A DNA stretch of 64,000 nt from Solanum dulcamara (Eukaryota; Streptophyta; Magnoliopsida; Solanales; Solanaceae), in NCBI RefSeq assembly GCF_947179165.1, contig NC_077244.1:73826144-73890143 (forward strand). The letters run 5' to 3'. Positions 23,932 to 36,000 of the stretch are shown here, one piece after another. The position numbers and the translations under genes were made by a program. Each line of letters opens with the position of its first letter. Position 1 is the stretch's first letter. Below the pieces are notes generated by a model. The model worked only from the letters and a program-made list of their open reading frames with translations. It did no database searches and was not told the DNA's origin.

Positions 23932-26900
23932 AGTGATCGATGTTGAAGTAGGGAACATGCACCAGCAAGGTGGCATAACTGATGACGGCGATGATGAGCC
24001 CGGTGAGAGTGGAGAAGCGAATGTAAACGGAAGATCAAATGCACCTGATGGAGATAACATTGTTGAGCCGCAAATGGGTATGGTATTTCTTTCTGGAGAT
24101 CAAGCAAAGAAATTCTATGATGAGTATGCTAGGCGTTTGGGTTTTACAACACGTGTCTCTCAGTTTAATCGACTGAAGACTGATTTCTTATGTGACAAGG
24201 TTGGTTTGAGAAGAGTGTCGGGTGAATCCTGTGATGCAATGCTTAGAGTGGAGTTAAAAGGTCAAAACAAGTGGGTTGTGACCAAATATGTGAAGGACCA
24301 TAGTCACTCCCTTGTGTATCCCAATAAGGTGCATTATCGGAGATCGCACAAGCATTTTTCGGTGACAAAAAAGAATGTACCTGAGAATAATCAGGGTGTT
24401 GGAATTGTTCCAAGTGGTGTAATGTATGTCTCAGTAGACGGTAACCGCATCCCTGCAGAGATGAACCATGGAGCTAAGAGAACTCGTCCTGAAGAGTCGG
24501 ATCAAAATGTTAAGAATACTACACTTCAGAGTTTTTCTCTTAGACATTGCAATCAACGGAGAACATTAGGGAGAGATGCTCAGAATCTTCTTGATTACTT
24601 CAAGAAAATGCAGGCTGAGAATCCTGGATTTTACTATGCCATACAATTGGACGAAGATAATCGCATGTCTAATGTATTTTGGGCTGATGCAAGGTCAAGA
24701 AATGCATACAGTCATTTTGGTGATGCCGTTGTACTGGACACGATGTACAGAGTTAATCAGTGCAGAGTCCCATTTACTCCGCTCACAGGAGTAAATCATC
24801 ATGGTCTGACAATTTTGTTTGGTTGTGCACTTCTTCTAGATGAGTCTGAGGCGACATTTGTCTGGCTATTCAAGACCTTCCTTGCCGCTATGAATGACCG
24901 TGTCCCTGTCTCAATAATTACTGATCAGGACACTGTTATACAATCTGCTGTTGCTCAAGTTTTTCCGGAAACACGGCACTGTATCAACAAGTGGCATGTA
25001 TTAAGGGGTGGCCAGGACAGAATGGCTCATGTATGTCACATGTTCCCAAATTTCCAGGTTGAACTCTATAATTGTATCAATTTGACAGAGACAGTTGAAG
25101 AGTTTGAATCGTATTGGGAGATAATTCTTGATAAGTATGACCTGAAGAAGAATGATTGGCTTCAATCCATATATAATACACGTCGCCAGTGGGTACCAGT
25201 TTATTTTCGTGATACTTTCTTTGCAGCCGTTTCTTGTAACCAGGAATATGAATGCTCATTTTTCGATGGCTATGTGAGTCAACAGATTACATTGCCATTG
25301 TTCTTCAGGCAGTATGAAAGAGCTTTGGAGAATTCATTTGAGAAGGAAACAGAAGCTGATTTTGATACAATATGCACCACTCCACCACTAAGGACACCAT
25401 CTCCAATGGAGAAACAGGCAGCAACTTTATACACGAAGAAAATATTCTTAAAATTTCAAGAAGAGTTAGTGGAGACATTTGTCTACACTGCAAACAGAAT
25501 TGATGGAGATGGTGTTATCAGCACATTCAGAGTTGCAAAATTTGAGGATGACCAGAAAGCATACCTTGTCTCATTGAATATATCTGAACTAAAAGCAAAT
25601 TGTAGCTGCCAGATGTTTGAATGTAGTGGTATCCTCTGTAGACATATTCTTACAGTTTTTACAGTAACTAATATTCTTACATTGCCATCTCATTACATCT
25701 TGAAGCGGTGGACAATAAATGCAAAGTGTGGTGCTGAATCAGATGAACGTGTGCAACTTCATGGTACTGAATCAATGGCACAGAGGTACAACAGCCTCTG
25801 CAAGGAAGCCATAAGATGTGCTGAAGAAGGGGCTGTATCTCAAGAGACATATAATGCTGCATTAGGTGCTCTTAAAGGAGGAGTGAAGAAGGCGGCTCTT
25901 GCAAAAAGAAATGTTGCTAAAGTTTCACCTCCTAGCTCACAAGCCAGTTGTGTTGGCTATGATGATCCGAGGACGTCTACCTCTGCTTCAGAAATGACAC
26001 CATTATTGTGGCCAAGACAAGATGAAATGACAAAGCGCTTTAATCTTAATGATACTGGTAGTCCTGCTAGGGCTGTTGCTGATTTAAATCCCCAGCGCAT
26101 GGCCCCTGTTTCTCTTCACCGTGATGATGGTCATGCAGATAACATGGTACTGAGATTCATTTTATCTTATTTAATTTCACTAACAGATTTCTCAACACAG
26201 TGTGCACTATTGACTTTTTGGGATTCTTAGGTGATTCTTCCTTGCCTCAAGTCAATGACTTGGGTGATGGAGAATAAAACTTCGGCACCTGCGAATAGAG
26301 TTGCTGTCATCAACCTGAAGGTGTATTTCAGAGCTTTATGTATAATTTGATTTTAGTTCACTGTTTTAACTTCTTTTTAAAGACCATCATGTTGGTAAAT
26401 TGATTCATTGTTGTTTTGATAATGTGACTGATGTGTTTTGGATAGGGATGTCAGGGTTGTGTTCTTCCTTTGTTTTTTTTGACCACATGTGCCTTTGGTT
26501 AATTTCAGTTATCATTTTCTCTACTGCTGATATGTCACGGATTTGATTATTCAATTATTGTTTACTGAGTTTCTTTGGTTGTAGCTGCAAGATTACATTA
26601 GGACTCCTTCACGAGAATCAGAAGTTAAGTTTCAGCTATCCCAGGTCACACTAGAGCCCATGTTGAAGTCTATGGCTTATATCAGCGAGCAACTCTCTGC
26701 CCCAGCTAATAGGGTTGCTGTCATCAATCTGAAGGTATTGTGTGGAAAATTTGAAGTAATATCATTTCTATTATAATTTAACTATTAGGTGTGTACACAG
26801 ACTATAATTTATTTATTTTCTGATGAGAAGGTGATGTTATCTATTCCTCTTCTCTTGATGTCAATTCCCTTTTTATTCCTCTTAATTCTCTCTGTCATGT

Positions 26901-28536
26901 TCTTTCTCCTCCAGTTTATCATATTCCTCATTTAAGTGCCAATATGTTTCTTATCCTGCTGTTTTGCTTCGTTATTTACTCTCTTTTTTTGGGGAGAGGA
27001 ACAGGCAGTTGGTATAAGGACATGGTAAATCTGTCTGGATCACAAAAGAAATTTAATCTTCTGTGACATACAATGCCAGCACATCTCTTAGGCAACTGCG
27101 TCATCAGAAAATTACTTTTTCTTTTCTTTTCTGAAGTAAACCAGGTAAGGGGACTATCAGGAAAAAATGAAAAATTCAACTCGGTATGAAGGATAAATGA
27201 GCATTCCTCAAAGTAGCACTATACTTTTTCCTAATACTCATGTCCACACACTTTAAGTGCAAAATCTAGACAAATAAACTTAGAAATGAATCCTGTGGTA
27301 CACCCCAGAATGGTCCACGTAAATATAGTTCATATTTTAGGCAGTACTGAGGCTGGATACACAATATAGATTGACAAATAGGCAATAGTATAATCCCAAC
27401 AATTTCCTCCTTAACACCTCAGTCTTTCTGCTGATTGGTGTCCTAGTCCTTATTGCCCATAACACCAAACACTGCATTTTTTTCATCAATTTCTCTCAAA
27501 CTTATTGATTTGTTCAAATTTGGGAGTACCTCTAAAAAAGAAGATTTCATTCATCTGAATCTCCTAGACCATGCATGAACCTTATTAGTCAGAACCTAAA
27601 TCCCTTTTTGACTTCTCGGAGAGTGTAGCACTGTCAAAGTGTATTCTGTTATCTGCTGGAAGGAGAACTTTGAATTTTCTGACTGGAAGCCGCTTATGAA
27701 GATTATCCAATAAAATTCAAGCATTTATGATGATTTTCTTTGTATTCTCTCATTGCTTGTTCGGAAGTGGCCTTTGTTTAAGTTTAGTCAAAATGGAATG
27801 GTTGGTTGTCCTGTAGTAATACATCTGTTGATAGTTTGTTTGTACAAAAACAATTGTCTTTGATGAGAGAGAGCTCACAAGTCAGAGCATGTGGTTGAGT
27901 TGTAGTGCTTTGGGGTGTGGTCTATTTGCTTTTATTATTGTCAAAATATCCTTTCATTGTTAAGTCTTAATTCGTTTTTGCCTACTTCCTGTATGTTTCT
28001 TCATAAGGTTGTGAATTTGCTGCAAACTTATTGTCAGCCTGTGAATTAATTGAAACTTCTTTCATGTAGAGAGTGCTAAGAATTCAAGGCAGCAATGTTC
28101 AGATTTGAACACTGTTTAAATGCAGTGTTCAGCTGTTATCTTGTAAAGTTAAGTAGACACATTAGCTTCTGCTGTGATTTGTCTTACTGATTCAGAATCT
28201 CTTTCTTTTCAGCTTCAAGATACAGAAACAACTTTAGGAGAGTCAGAGGTGAAATTTCAGGTTTCTAGAGATACTTTAGGTGCCATGTTGAGGTCAATGG
28301 CATATATCCGCGAGCAACTGTCAAATACAGTAAGTTCCCTCGGCCTTTTCAGTATATATAATCTGTTTTTATCTATCCAACTTGAAACATTTTAAGATAA
28401 AATTGACTTCACTGCTTTGTCATTATGGAGTATTCTCTTGTTCCACTCAAATGGACTAGACGTTAACCATTCACCTCAACTTGGATGGCAGGTTGAGTCG
28501 CAACTGGAGATTCCAGCAAAAAAGCAAAGGAAATAG
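23921..28536 (+). CDS. FRS3: FAR1-related sequence protein, FRS3-like
   Basis: Five coding exons: 23921-26146, 26231-26320, 26585-26734, 28213-28329 and 28492-28536, all in phase 0, giving 875 residues. Order of domains: FAR1-type C2H2 DNA-binding domain (about 62-130, ending [10 protein letters not shown]); MULE transposase-like core (about 262-360, with DTMY and ITDQD); SWIM zinc finger (about 547-590, [17 protein letters not shown]); repeated C-terminal helices; basic end PAKKQRK, a likely nuclear signal. FRS proteins are domesticated Mutator-type transposases acting as transcription factors in light signalling. The C-terminal exons match what I recall of Arabidopsis FRS3 (851 residues). 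Start context GGGATGG is strong. If exon 1 is not spliced, the protein ends at 769 residues without the repeat. Confidence 0.92.
26735..28212 (+). other. FRS3-like intron 3
   Basis: A 1.5-kb intron (GTATTG..TTTCAG). No coding sequence or recognisable transposon seen. Confidence 0.75.
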
Positions 28537-30088
28537 AAGTTGTGTCCTTTTACCATTTATAGGCAGTTGTGTGAATAGATAACCTCGCGGATTGGGGTGC
28601 TGCTGACATTCTTCTTTAAACATGTAATTAGTATGGTTGAATTTGGAATTTTCCAAGTTCTCATTGTGGAGCTTTATGTAGGATAGCAGTTTTACATGCT
28701 TTGCCTTTTCTGCATTATTTGTACATGTAAATTATTAATTTTAAGAATGCAAGGCCATTTTTTTTTCCTTTTTAAACATTGGCGTTCAAACGCATACATG
28801 TTGCATCCCACCAGCACAACTATTCGGTAACTCCGACCAGCAAGCTTAGGCAATTGGGAATAAAGACGGTCTTTAGTAATGCTACTTATGCTGATGTAGG
28901 TATGCCTAACAACCTGATTAGTTTTGCTTAGGTTCACCCCACACCCCAATATAGGTAATTTTATTCCTTTGCCATTACTCTTGCTTACAATAGCCAGGCT
29001 ATATTCTTGTCATACTTTTTAGCAAACGCCAAGAATTGAAGTGGATTTTTTGGGGACAACTGCCTTTTGAGAGGATGAAATAAAAATACAATTTACATCT
29101 TGCATTTACCAAGTAGCTATAAAAAGTAAGACAACTACGATTTAGAAATATAATCATGTAGTTTGTCAATCTGCAAATTTTGTTTGAACAATAATTTTTT
29201 TTAGATCTAAGTTAACCAACCTCTAAATTGAATTAGTTGCCAACTTTGGGTGGACGTGGTATTATAGAGCTTGTTGAGTTTGTAAAGACTTGCTCAATTC
29301 TTTTTTTTAAAAAATATTTATTAAGAAGAGTTGACCTAAATGACTGTTCTTCTAACTACTCAAATTTAGAATACATGGTGGATATGTAACATATGTGTAG
29401 ATCATGTATAATTTGCATACTAATATGTATTGGTTAGGAAACGTAAAAAGTGAATCTAGCGTTGGCCAGGTATCTATGTAAAGATTCCTAAAATAAAAGA
29501 GTTTAAAGAACTTACATTTGTTCTCCTTTGATTTCAAATTGATTTGTCTAATATCTTGGTCTGATTTCATACAAATGTAATAAACAATAGAATTACGAAA
29601 AAGTTGTACTGAAAAGAGTGAATTCCTTTCTCATTAAACAGAAATTGACCCAAAAGCTTGCACGCTGGTAAATTTTATAGCAGCAATAGTATATCATGAT
29701 CATTTTGTATTTCTCCCAGTTTAATGTAAGTGTCTATGAATATATATCCTGAAATTTGCCACGGCAAGAGGGAGAATATTTACATAGATAGCCTACAAAT
29801 TACATGCACCATGACACCTCCCCTTAAATATGTTGTATCAATCTATTCATCGCTAAAGCAAATAAAAACAGGCTAAAGACCAACCCCTGGTGCAACCCCA
29901 TCACGACCAGGCTAAATGGGGGACGCAACATAATGCTTAGACTGAATAGGAAAAAACCATAATTAAAGCAATTGTTTACAAGTAGTAATTCACTCTACAT
30001 CAGTTACTTTTGACAAACATAATTATGGTTTTTTGATGAAGTCAACTAACATTACAACTTACTAGTAATTAGTCTCTATTTACTTGAC
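28537..30088. other. Convergent 3' flanks of the FRS3-like and TFIIIC-like genes
   Basis: Both genes end into this 1.55-kb stretch from opposite sides. It contains the two 3'UTRs and AT-rich DNA; no further gene is supported. Confidence 0.5.
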
Positions 30089-33000
30089 CTATACAAAGGA
30101 TGGTGAGAGTAGAAATTCTGGCAGTAATTTCTTTAAAGGAATCCCACAAAAGGGACACCAAGGTTTTGGATGTTCATCATCTGTGTTAGACTTGAAATCT
30201 GAAGGACATCCAGACATTCTGAAAAGGGGCGAAGGGGCTAATTTTGAAGCCCATCTCTGACAGCACATGCAATGCCATACTGGAGAAATTGGGCAGATAC
30301 GCATAGAAACAGCACATCGAAATAGTTTGTGTCTCGGACTATTTCCAGTATCACACTTCACCCCCTGACAGACGGCGGAATCTGGAGAATCAAATGGTAC
30401 TGATGCTGAGCAGAAACTACATTCCTCCTCCTCCACATATTCACAAAAGGGGGGACGCTGACTGCAAAATAAGACACATTGAGTCAGAATCAACAACATC
30501 AACAAGAACATGTTACTCGTATATGTATCATCACGCCACGATCAACTTGAATACTAATGGTCAATAGCTACAGAATAAACAATAACTAACTGGCACATGA
30601 AAATTCAAAGTTTCCATCATTAAGAAAGAAGTTTTATTTGCATCAATGTGATAAAACCTAATCAACTGGTTAAGATAGAATTCAAACATTAAGAAAGATA
30701 AAATGCAGATTTCTTTCATCAATTCCTTTTATATTCCTTAAACCAATCAATGTTCGTATATAGTTAAGATCTAGGAGAAAATGAGCACCATTTTTAGATC
30801 ACTAAATATTACTCTATTTTACACTAAAAAAATATACACTAAATATAGCTGGAAAAAAAACTGAAACATCAGAACGTTGAAAATACAAAGACAATGCAAA
30901 TGGCATAGATCATGCATAAGAGAAGTTATTAAAGCAGGCATGTGGTGGGACTACCTCTTCTCAACGGTTCGTACTTCGTCTGCAAGAAGTCTCAGATGAT
31001 TCTTTATATCTTTACGATGAATTGCAACCCACTGCTCCATCTGTGCTGTTCCAATAGGGACCCAGTAACCAGGTTTACTACCCTTTCCATGAGAAGCAGA
31101 GGCGGCATCAAGAAAGACAGTAAAGCTATAGCCAACCAGCCTATCTCTCAGTTCCATTTCACTATTTGAATGAAGATGTGTCCAATCCAATCTTTCATCT
31201 TGAGCACCACCGAAGACCTCCAAAAGCTGTGATTTCCCATCAAATTTATCTGTCTCCACTTTTTTCAAGACTACCAGCTTGCTGATGATGTTGAGGAGTT
31301 GCAACTTACGTGAGGAGATTTCTGAGAGGCATTTAATTGCTTCAGACAAGTTTGCAGAAACTCCAACAGAAGACTTCAACCATTTAAGTACAATATGTTT
31401 CACATATTTCGGAATAGACTGTTTAAAGGCCAAGAGTGCTGCTACAACATCCCAAACAATCAGTGGTTTATCCAAAGGTTCATGCTGATTTAATGACCAT
31501 AATATATTATTCTCCCAATTAATTAGCTCTTTCTCAGGAAAATCTGGGAATACTTTAACATCAAAATCTGGACAAACAGCAGAGGAAGTCTCCAGTTGCT
31601 GTCCTCCAATCCATAGAAATTCTACTGCAGCTTTCAGAGCTCTGAAAGTTTTGAACAAAGTGATGTTAGTTTCTCAAGCAAGCTATCCTTCCCACTAAAG
31701 CACTGCCACTAGTTTATCGTCTCTTTTTTCAAAAATAGATTAGACAGAAGCACAGGGCAGTTGTCAGATTATTTCTGGTCCATATTAATGTGAATCCGTA
31801 AAAGATGTAAACCTTAACTTTACAGAAGACAACATGTCAATAATCAACGAAATATCATTTATCAGAATGACAGTTCCAAGTATAGACATCCATGCTTTGA
31901 TCATGTAGATTATGTATACTTTTAATTGAAAGATAGATCTACGGACATTGGAAAGTAGCAGTTTCACCTAGCAGATATGGAAATCTGTGTAGGAGAGAAG
32001 AACTCATTGATTACTATAATGGTATAGCTTTTTTTGAGAATGATAGTGGTATAGCTTTAACAATCAAACCTACTTTTCCCTCACAAAAGATGAGGAAACG
32101 GAAGAGAAAAGGGATCTAGAAAACTATATGGACTTTTAAGCATTCTAAAAGTGCGAACTCTGGAATTTGTTGAAACTGGGAGGTTGAACGTACCCAGTGG
32201 AGAACACCACTGTCATAAAAAAAATACTAATAGTTGAAAAAAAGAATCTTCCAGACCCTTCTTTTGTAAAAAATACTATCAAGAGCATGGACGAGTTTTT
32301 ATTAGTAGATGATAAAACTTTAGCCTGTAACCTGTTAAATATATACGTAGATCCTGGTGAAAGTTGGCATCTACAAATACATAACAACAAACAGCCAAAA
32401 AAGGGGAACTAGCATACCTTGCCTCATACATTTGATTTAGTAGCTCGGTAGAAAAAGCTCTTACCTGCACGGTGTATATAACTTTTGTTGGTATAGAAGT
32501 ATTAAAACAGAACATAAAAGAATAACATCTCATTCACTAATTACCATTATTAAAGAAGGATTTTTACCTGATGATCTGTTTATAATGCAAGAAGCTTGAC
32601 GAAAGAAAAGTAGATCTTATAAAGGGCGTATAATAGTTTCAGGAGGGAGTTTCTAGTTGAACTTAACTGCTGAAAACCTATACTGATCAAGATTTAACAT
32701 GACTTAGTCGTATTCTGTTCTAAGAACAAATACCAAGATGGTCCTAAGATGCTGGCAAAAATTATCTATCTGCTGAGCTTTTATGGGAGAGTTTCCTGTA
32801 AGATATTTCAGTGTGATTTTACTAGATTAATATTAGCGGATAAAGTTGTCAGGTTATTCTGTGCAGGCAGGGGAGAAAAAACAAAATCAATCATTCAAAA
32901 ATAAGGGGTTCGATTGTCAGCGGAAGCCTCATATTCAAAGCACCCTATCATATGGAACAGTTGACGCCGCTGAAACCCTCATCCAGTTCCAGCAAATTGG

Positions 33001-36000
33001 CACAGGAGGATACAAGTAATGAGGCAGACGAAGTTCAAGCTGGGGATTCACAACCCCATGAGCTACTGGGGGCGGCTCACTCAAATCTCAGCTCCCCAAT
33101 AATGAGTATTGTGCACAGTAAGAGACCTATTGAGCGGGAGCCAGAAACCCCAGTAAGTGCCAAAGTGATGGAAGAAGTGACAGACCTGGAACCTAACCCT
33201 GAGCGGGCCACTCTTTTCTCAGGTAATAGATCCACGGATAATGGTATGACACTTTCCTACTTCCCTCCCCAACTTGTTAATGGACAAGCTGTTGTTCAAC
33301 TGGAAAAGGAGGAAGTAGACCCTGAAATAGAGAAGTGGAAATGCTCATTAATTGTTTATGTGATTAGAGACTCTCCTGGATATTCCCTCATTTATAGGTA
33401 TATCAAGCAGACTTGGAATAAGATTGCTGATCCGAACTGTTCTTACATGACGAAGGATACTATGTAGTTAGATTCCAAAGTATGTTGATATGACTGAGAT
33501 TCTATACTCCGGACCATACATCATCAGGAATAAACCAATGATATTGAAGCCATGGAACACTGATTTTAACTTCAGTGAGGAGGTTTTGACTGATATTCCT
33601 CTTTGGGTAAAGTTCCCCAATCTATCAATGAGTTGTTGGAGTTGTGGCAGCCTGTTGACTTCGACTGGAAACCACAATATAGTTCTCAATGCTTAACTAT
33701 TGGACATATATGCCCTGCCCATAAAAAAGTTGATGTCCAACAAGGTGACCAGAATAGAAGGCAAGGTGCACCAAAGAAGGTGGTCCAGGAATGGAAATCA
33801 AAGAACGCTGTATCCACTAGTCAGCCCATCCAGGCCAATCAACAAGAAGATGTTATCCCTTTGCAAGCAAATACAATGGCCTAGTAGTGCAAAGTTGCAT
33901 ACAGTGCCTGAAGTAAGCAAATTACATCAGGGGTTTCCTGTAGTTCCCCAGGTTGAAAAGCTTCAAACTCAACAAACTTCAAGAGGATAGGAGAGTTCAC
34001 AGAGTCAAGAACTCAATCTTGATAGTTTTCCAATGCTTGGATCTGTGCTTGTTCATAAGAACGTGCCGCTTAGAAACAGTTTCCAACTATTGCAGAGGGG
34101 AGATCACAATGTCAATCAGAGTCCTCGACATCCTTATGACTTTCTTCGTGTGGAATATCAGGGAGGTGAATAAAAATTATAAGCAAAAGGAGCTGAGGAA
34201 TTATATGAAAACCAAAAAAATAAGTTTATTGGCCACCAGAGTCAAACAACATAGAAGTAAGAGGATCTCCAAACTCATTGCCCCAGGATGGGGCTTCCTA
34301 AATAACTACCACATGCTGTAAATGGTAAAGATTTGGATCTTGTGGATACTTGACACTACAATGTCACACTTCTTAAGGCTGATGCCCAATTTATCCATTG
34401 TGAAGTTCGAGATGTTACAACCAATTTTCAATGTGTCATGGCAGTTCTTTATGGCTTCAATACAGTGGAACAGAGAAGAACTCTATGGCACAGCCTTATT
34501 AATATGCCACAGGCCTTACTAGTCTCAGGTGATTTTAATGCTGTTTCTCTCCTCTGCTGATAAGAATTGGTGGTAATTCAGTGAGTTATTATGAAGTAAA
34601 AGACTTTGCTGAGTGTATTACCACTCTTGTGTTGAATGAATTGAAATGGAGAGGGAATTTTTCAACTAGACCAATAAACAACAAGGAACAGATACAGAGT
34701 GGAGCAGTTTGGAAACTTTGAATGGATGATGGAGTGGGGCAACATCCCTCTTGAATATGATCTGCCTAACCAGGATATTGTTGTTTACTATGTTCATTGA
34801 AAATTGTGAATTAGTATGCAGACAAACCACACTCAAAATAAGGACTGAAGGGATGAAGAATTACCACAGCCATCGCCAGATTCCCCGGAGATACGGCTAG
34901 ACCAAAACAAGAAAAAAATGCATCTGGCACCTGCAAAGAATTTTTCATTTATGAAACAGCTGGTGATAGAGATGCATTAACCAAGATACATGTGCGTACA
35001 TCAGCAGAGCTTTCCACACCAGGTGTATTGGAAGGGATAGGTACTTCACACAGGGAATTTTCATGTAAAATCCAGCAGCGTGTTGAGTCATCCTGCAAAA
35101 TATTCAGGAAGAAAGTTTATCTATTATTAAATTATGCTCAAAATGCAAGAACTTCCATGTAAATCTCACATCGAGTTTGGTAAATAGAACTGTTTGGTTA
35201 CCAAAAATAATAATCTCACATAGGGATTTGGGGAACGGAATTGGGAAAATTCTTGTATGCTACATTACTTTCACAGCCATCATAGTCAGAGAGATATCCA
35301 AAGAGTGCTCTCCATTAGGTTGATAACACTACTCAGAGAATGGTACATTGTGGTTTAAATGTTTAGGACGAAAGTCAGAAAACAGACATAAAATAGTCCA
35401 AGTAGAAACACCAGATAATAAAGCAGCTTACCTGGCTGCAGCTGTATAGGCAACGTCCGTCAAAAGCCCAAGCTAGACCTGTAACCTAGAACACATCAAC
35501 ACAAGTTAATATCTCCAGATGCTAAAGAGGTAAGGATTTGAGTATTGACAAGAACTCACAGCATGGTTATGGGCATCACAGGAGCCAGCTTTCTCAAATC
35601 TACGAACAAGAATGTCACAAGTCCACACTTCAATTGATCCAGATCCCTTGCCAATGGCTAAAAGCATTTTGTTAGGTGACTGCCCAGATACAGTGAGGGA
35701 AACCATAGAGGCCATCGCAAAGTCGGCGGCCTTTACCTGTTTAGACAAAAGAAACAGATAATGAGATGAAAAAGTGAAAAAGGAATATTAAAGAAAATTG
35801 TACGTCAAAAGGAGACCTCCTTCAATAGCGAAAAGGGTAAATCACTAAGTTCTGATGATTCTACTAGTCTTCTGCAACACGCCTGCCATATCTTCACACT
35901 ACAAAATGAAAAGTAAGAAGAATAAATTGTTGAAGCTATTAAGTCGTGCAAAAATGCAATATATTGCAGGCCATTGCATTAATTGACACCAACATCTACA

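Noticed and set aside
32145..32533. Open frames around TFIIIC-like exon 13 as separate genes
   Set aside because: They are chance frames overlapping a 47-bp exon and its introns.
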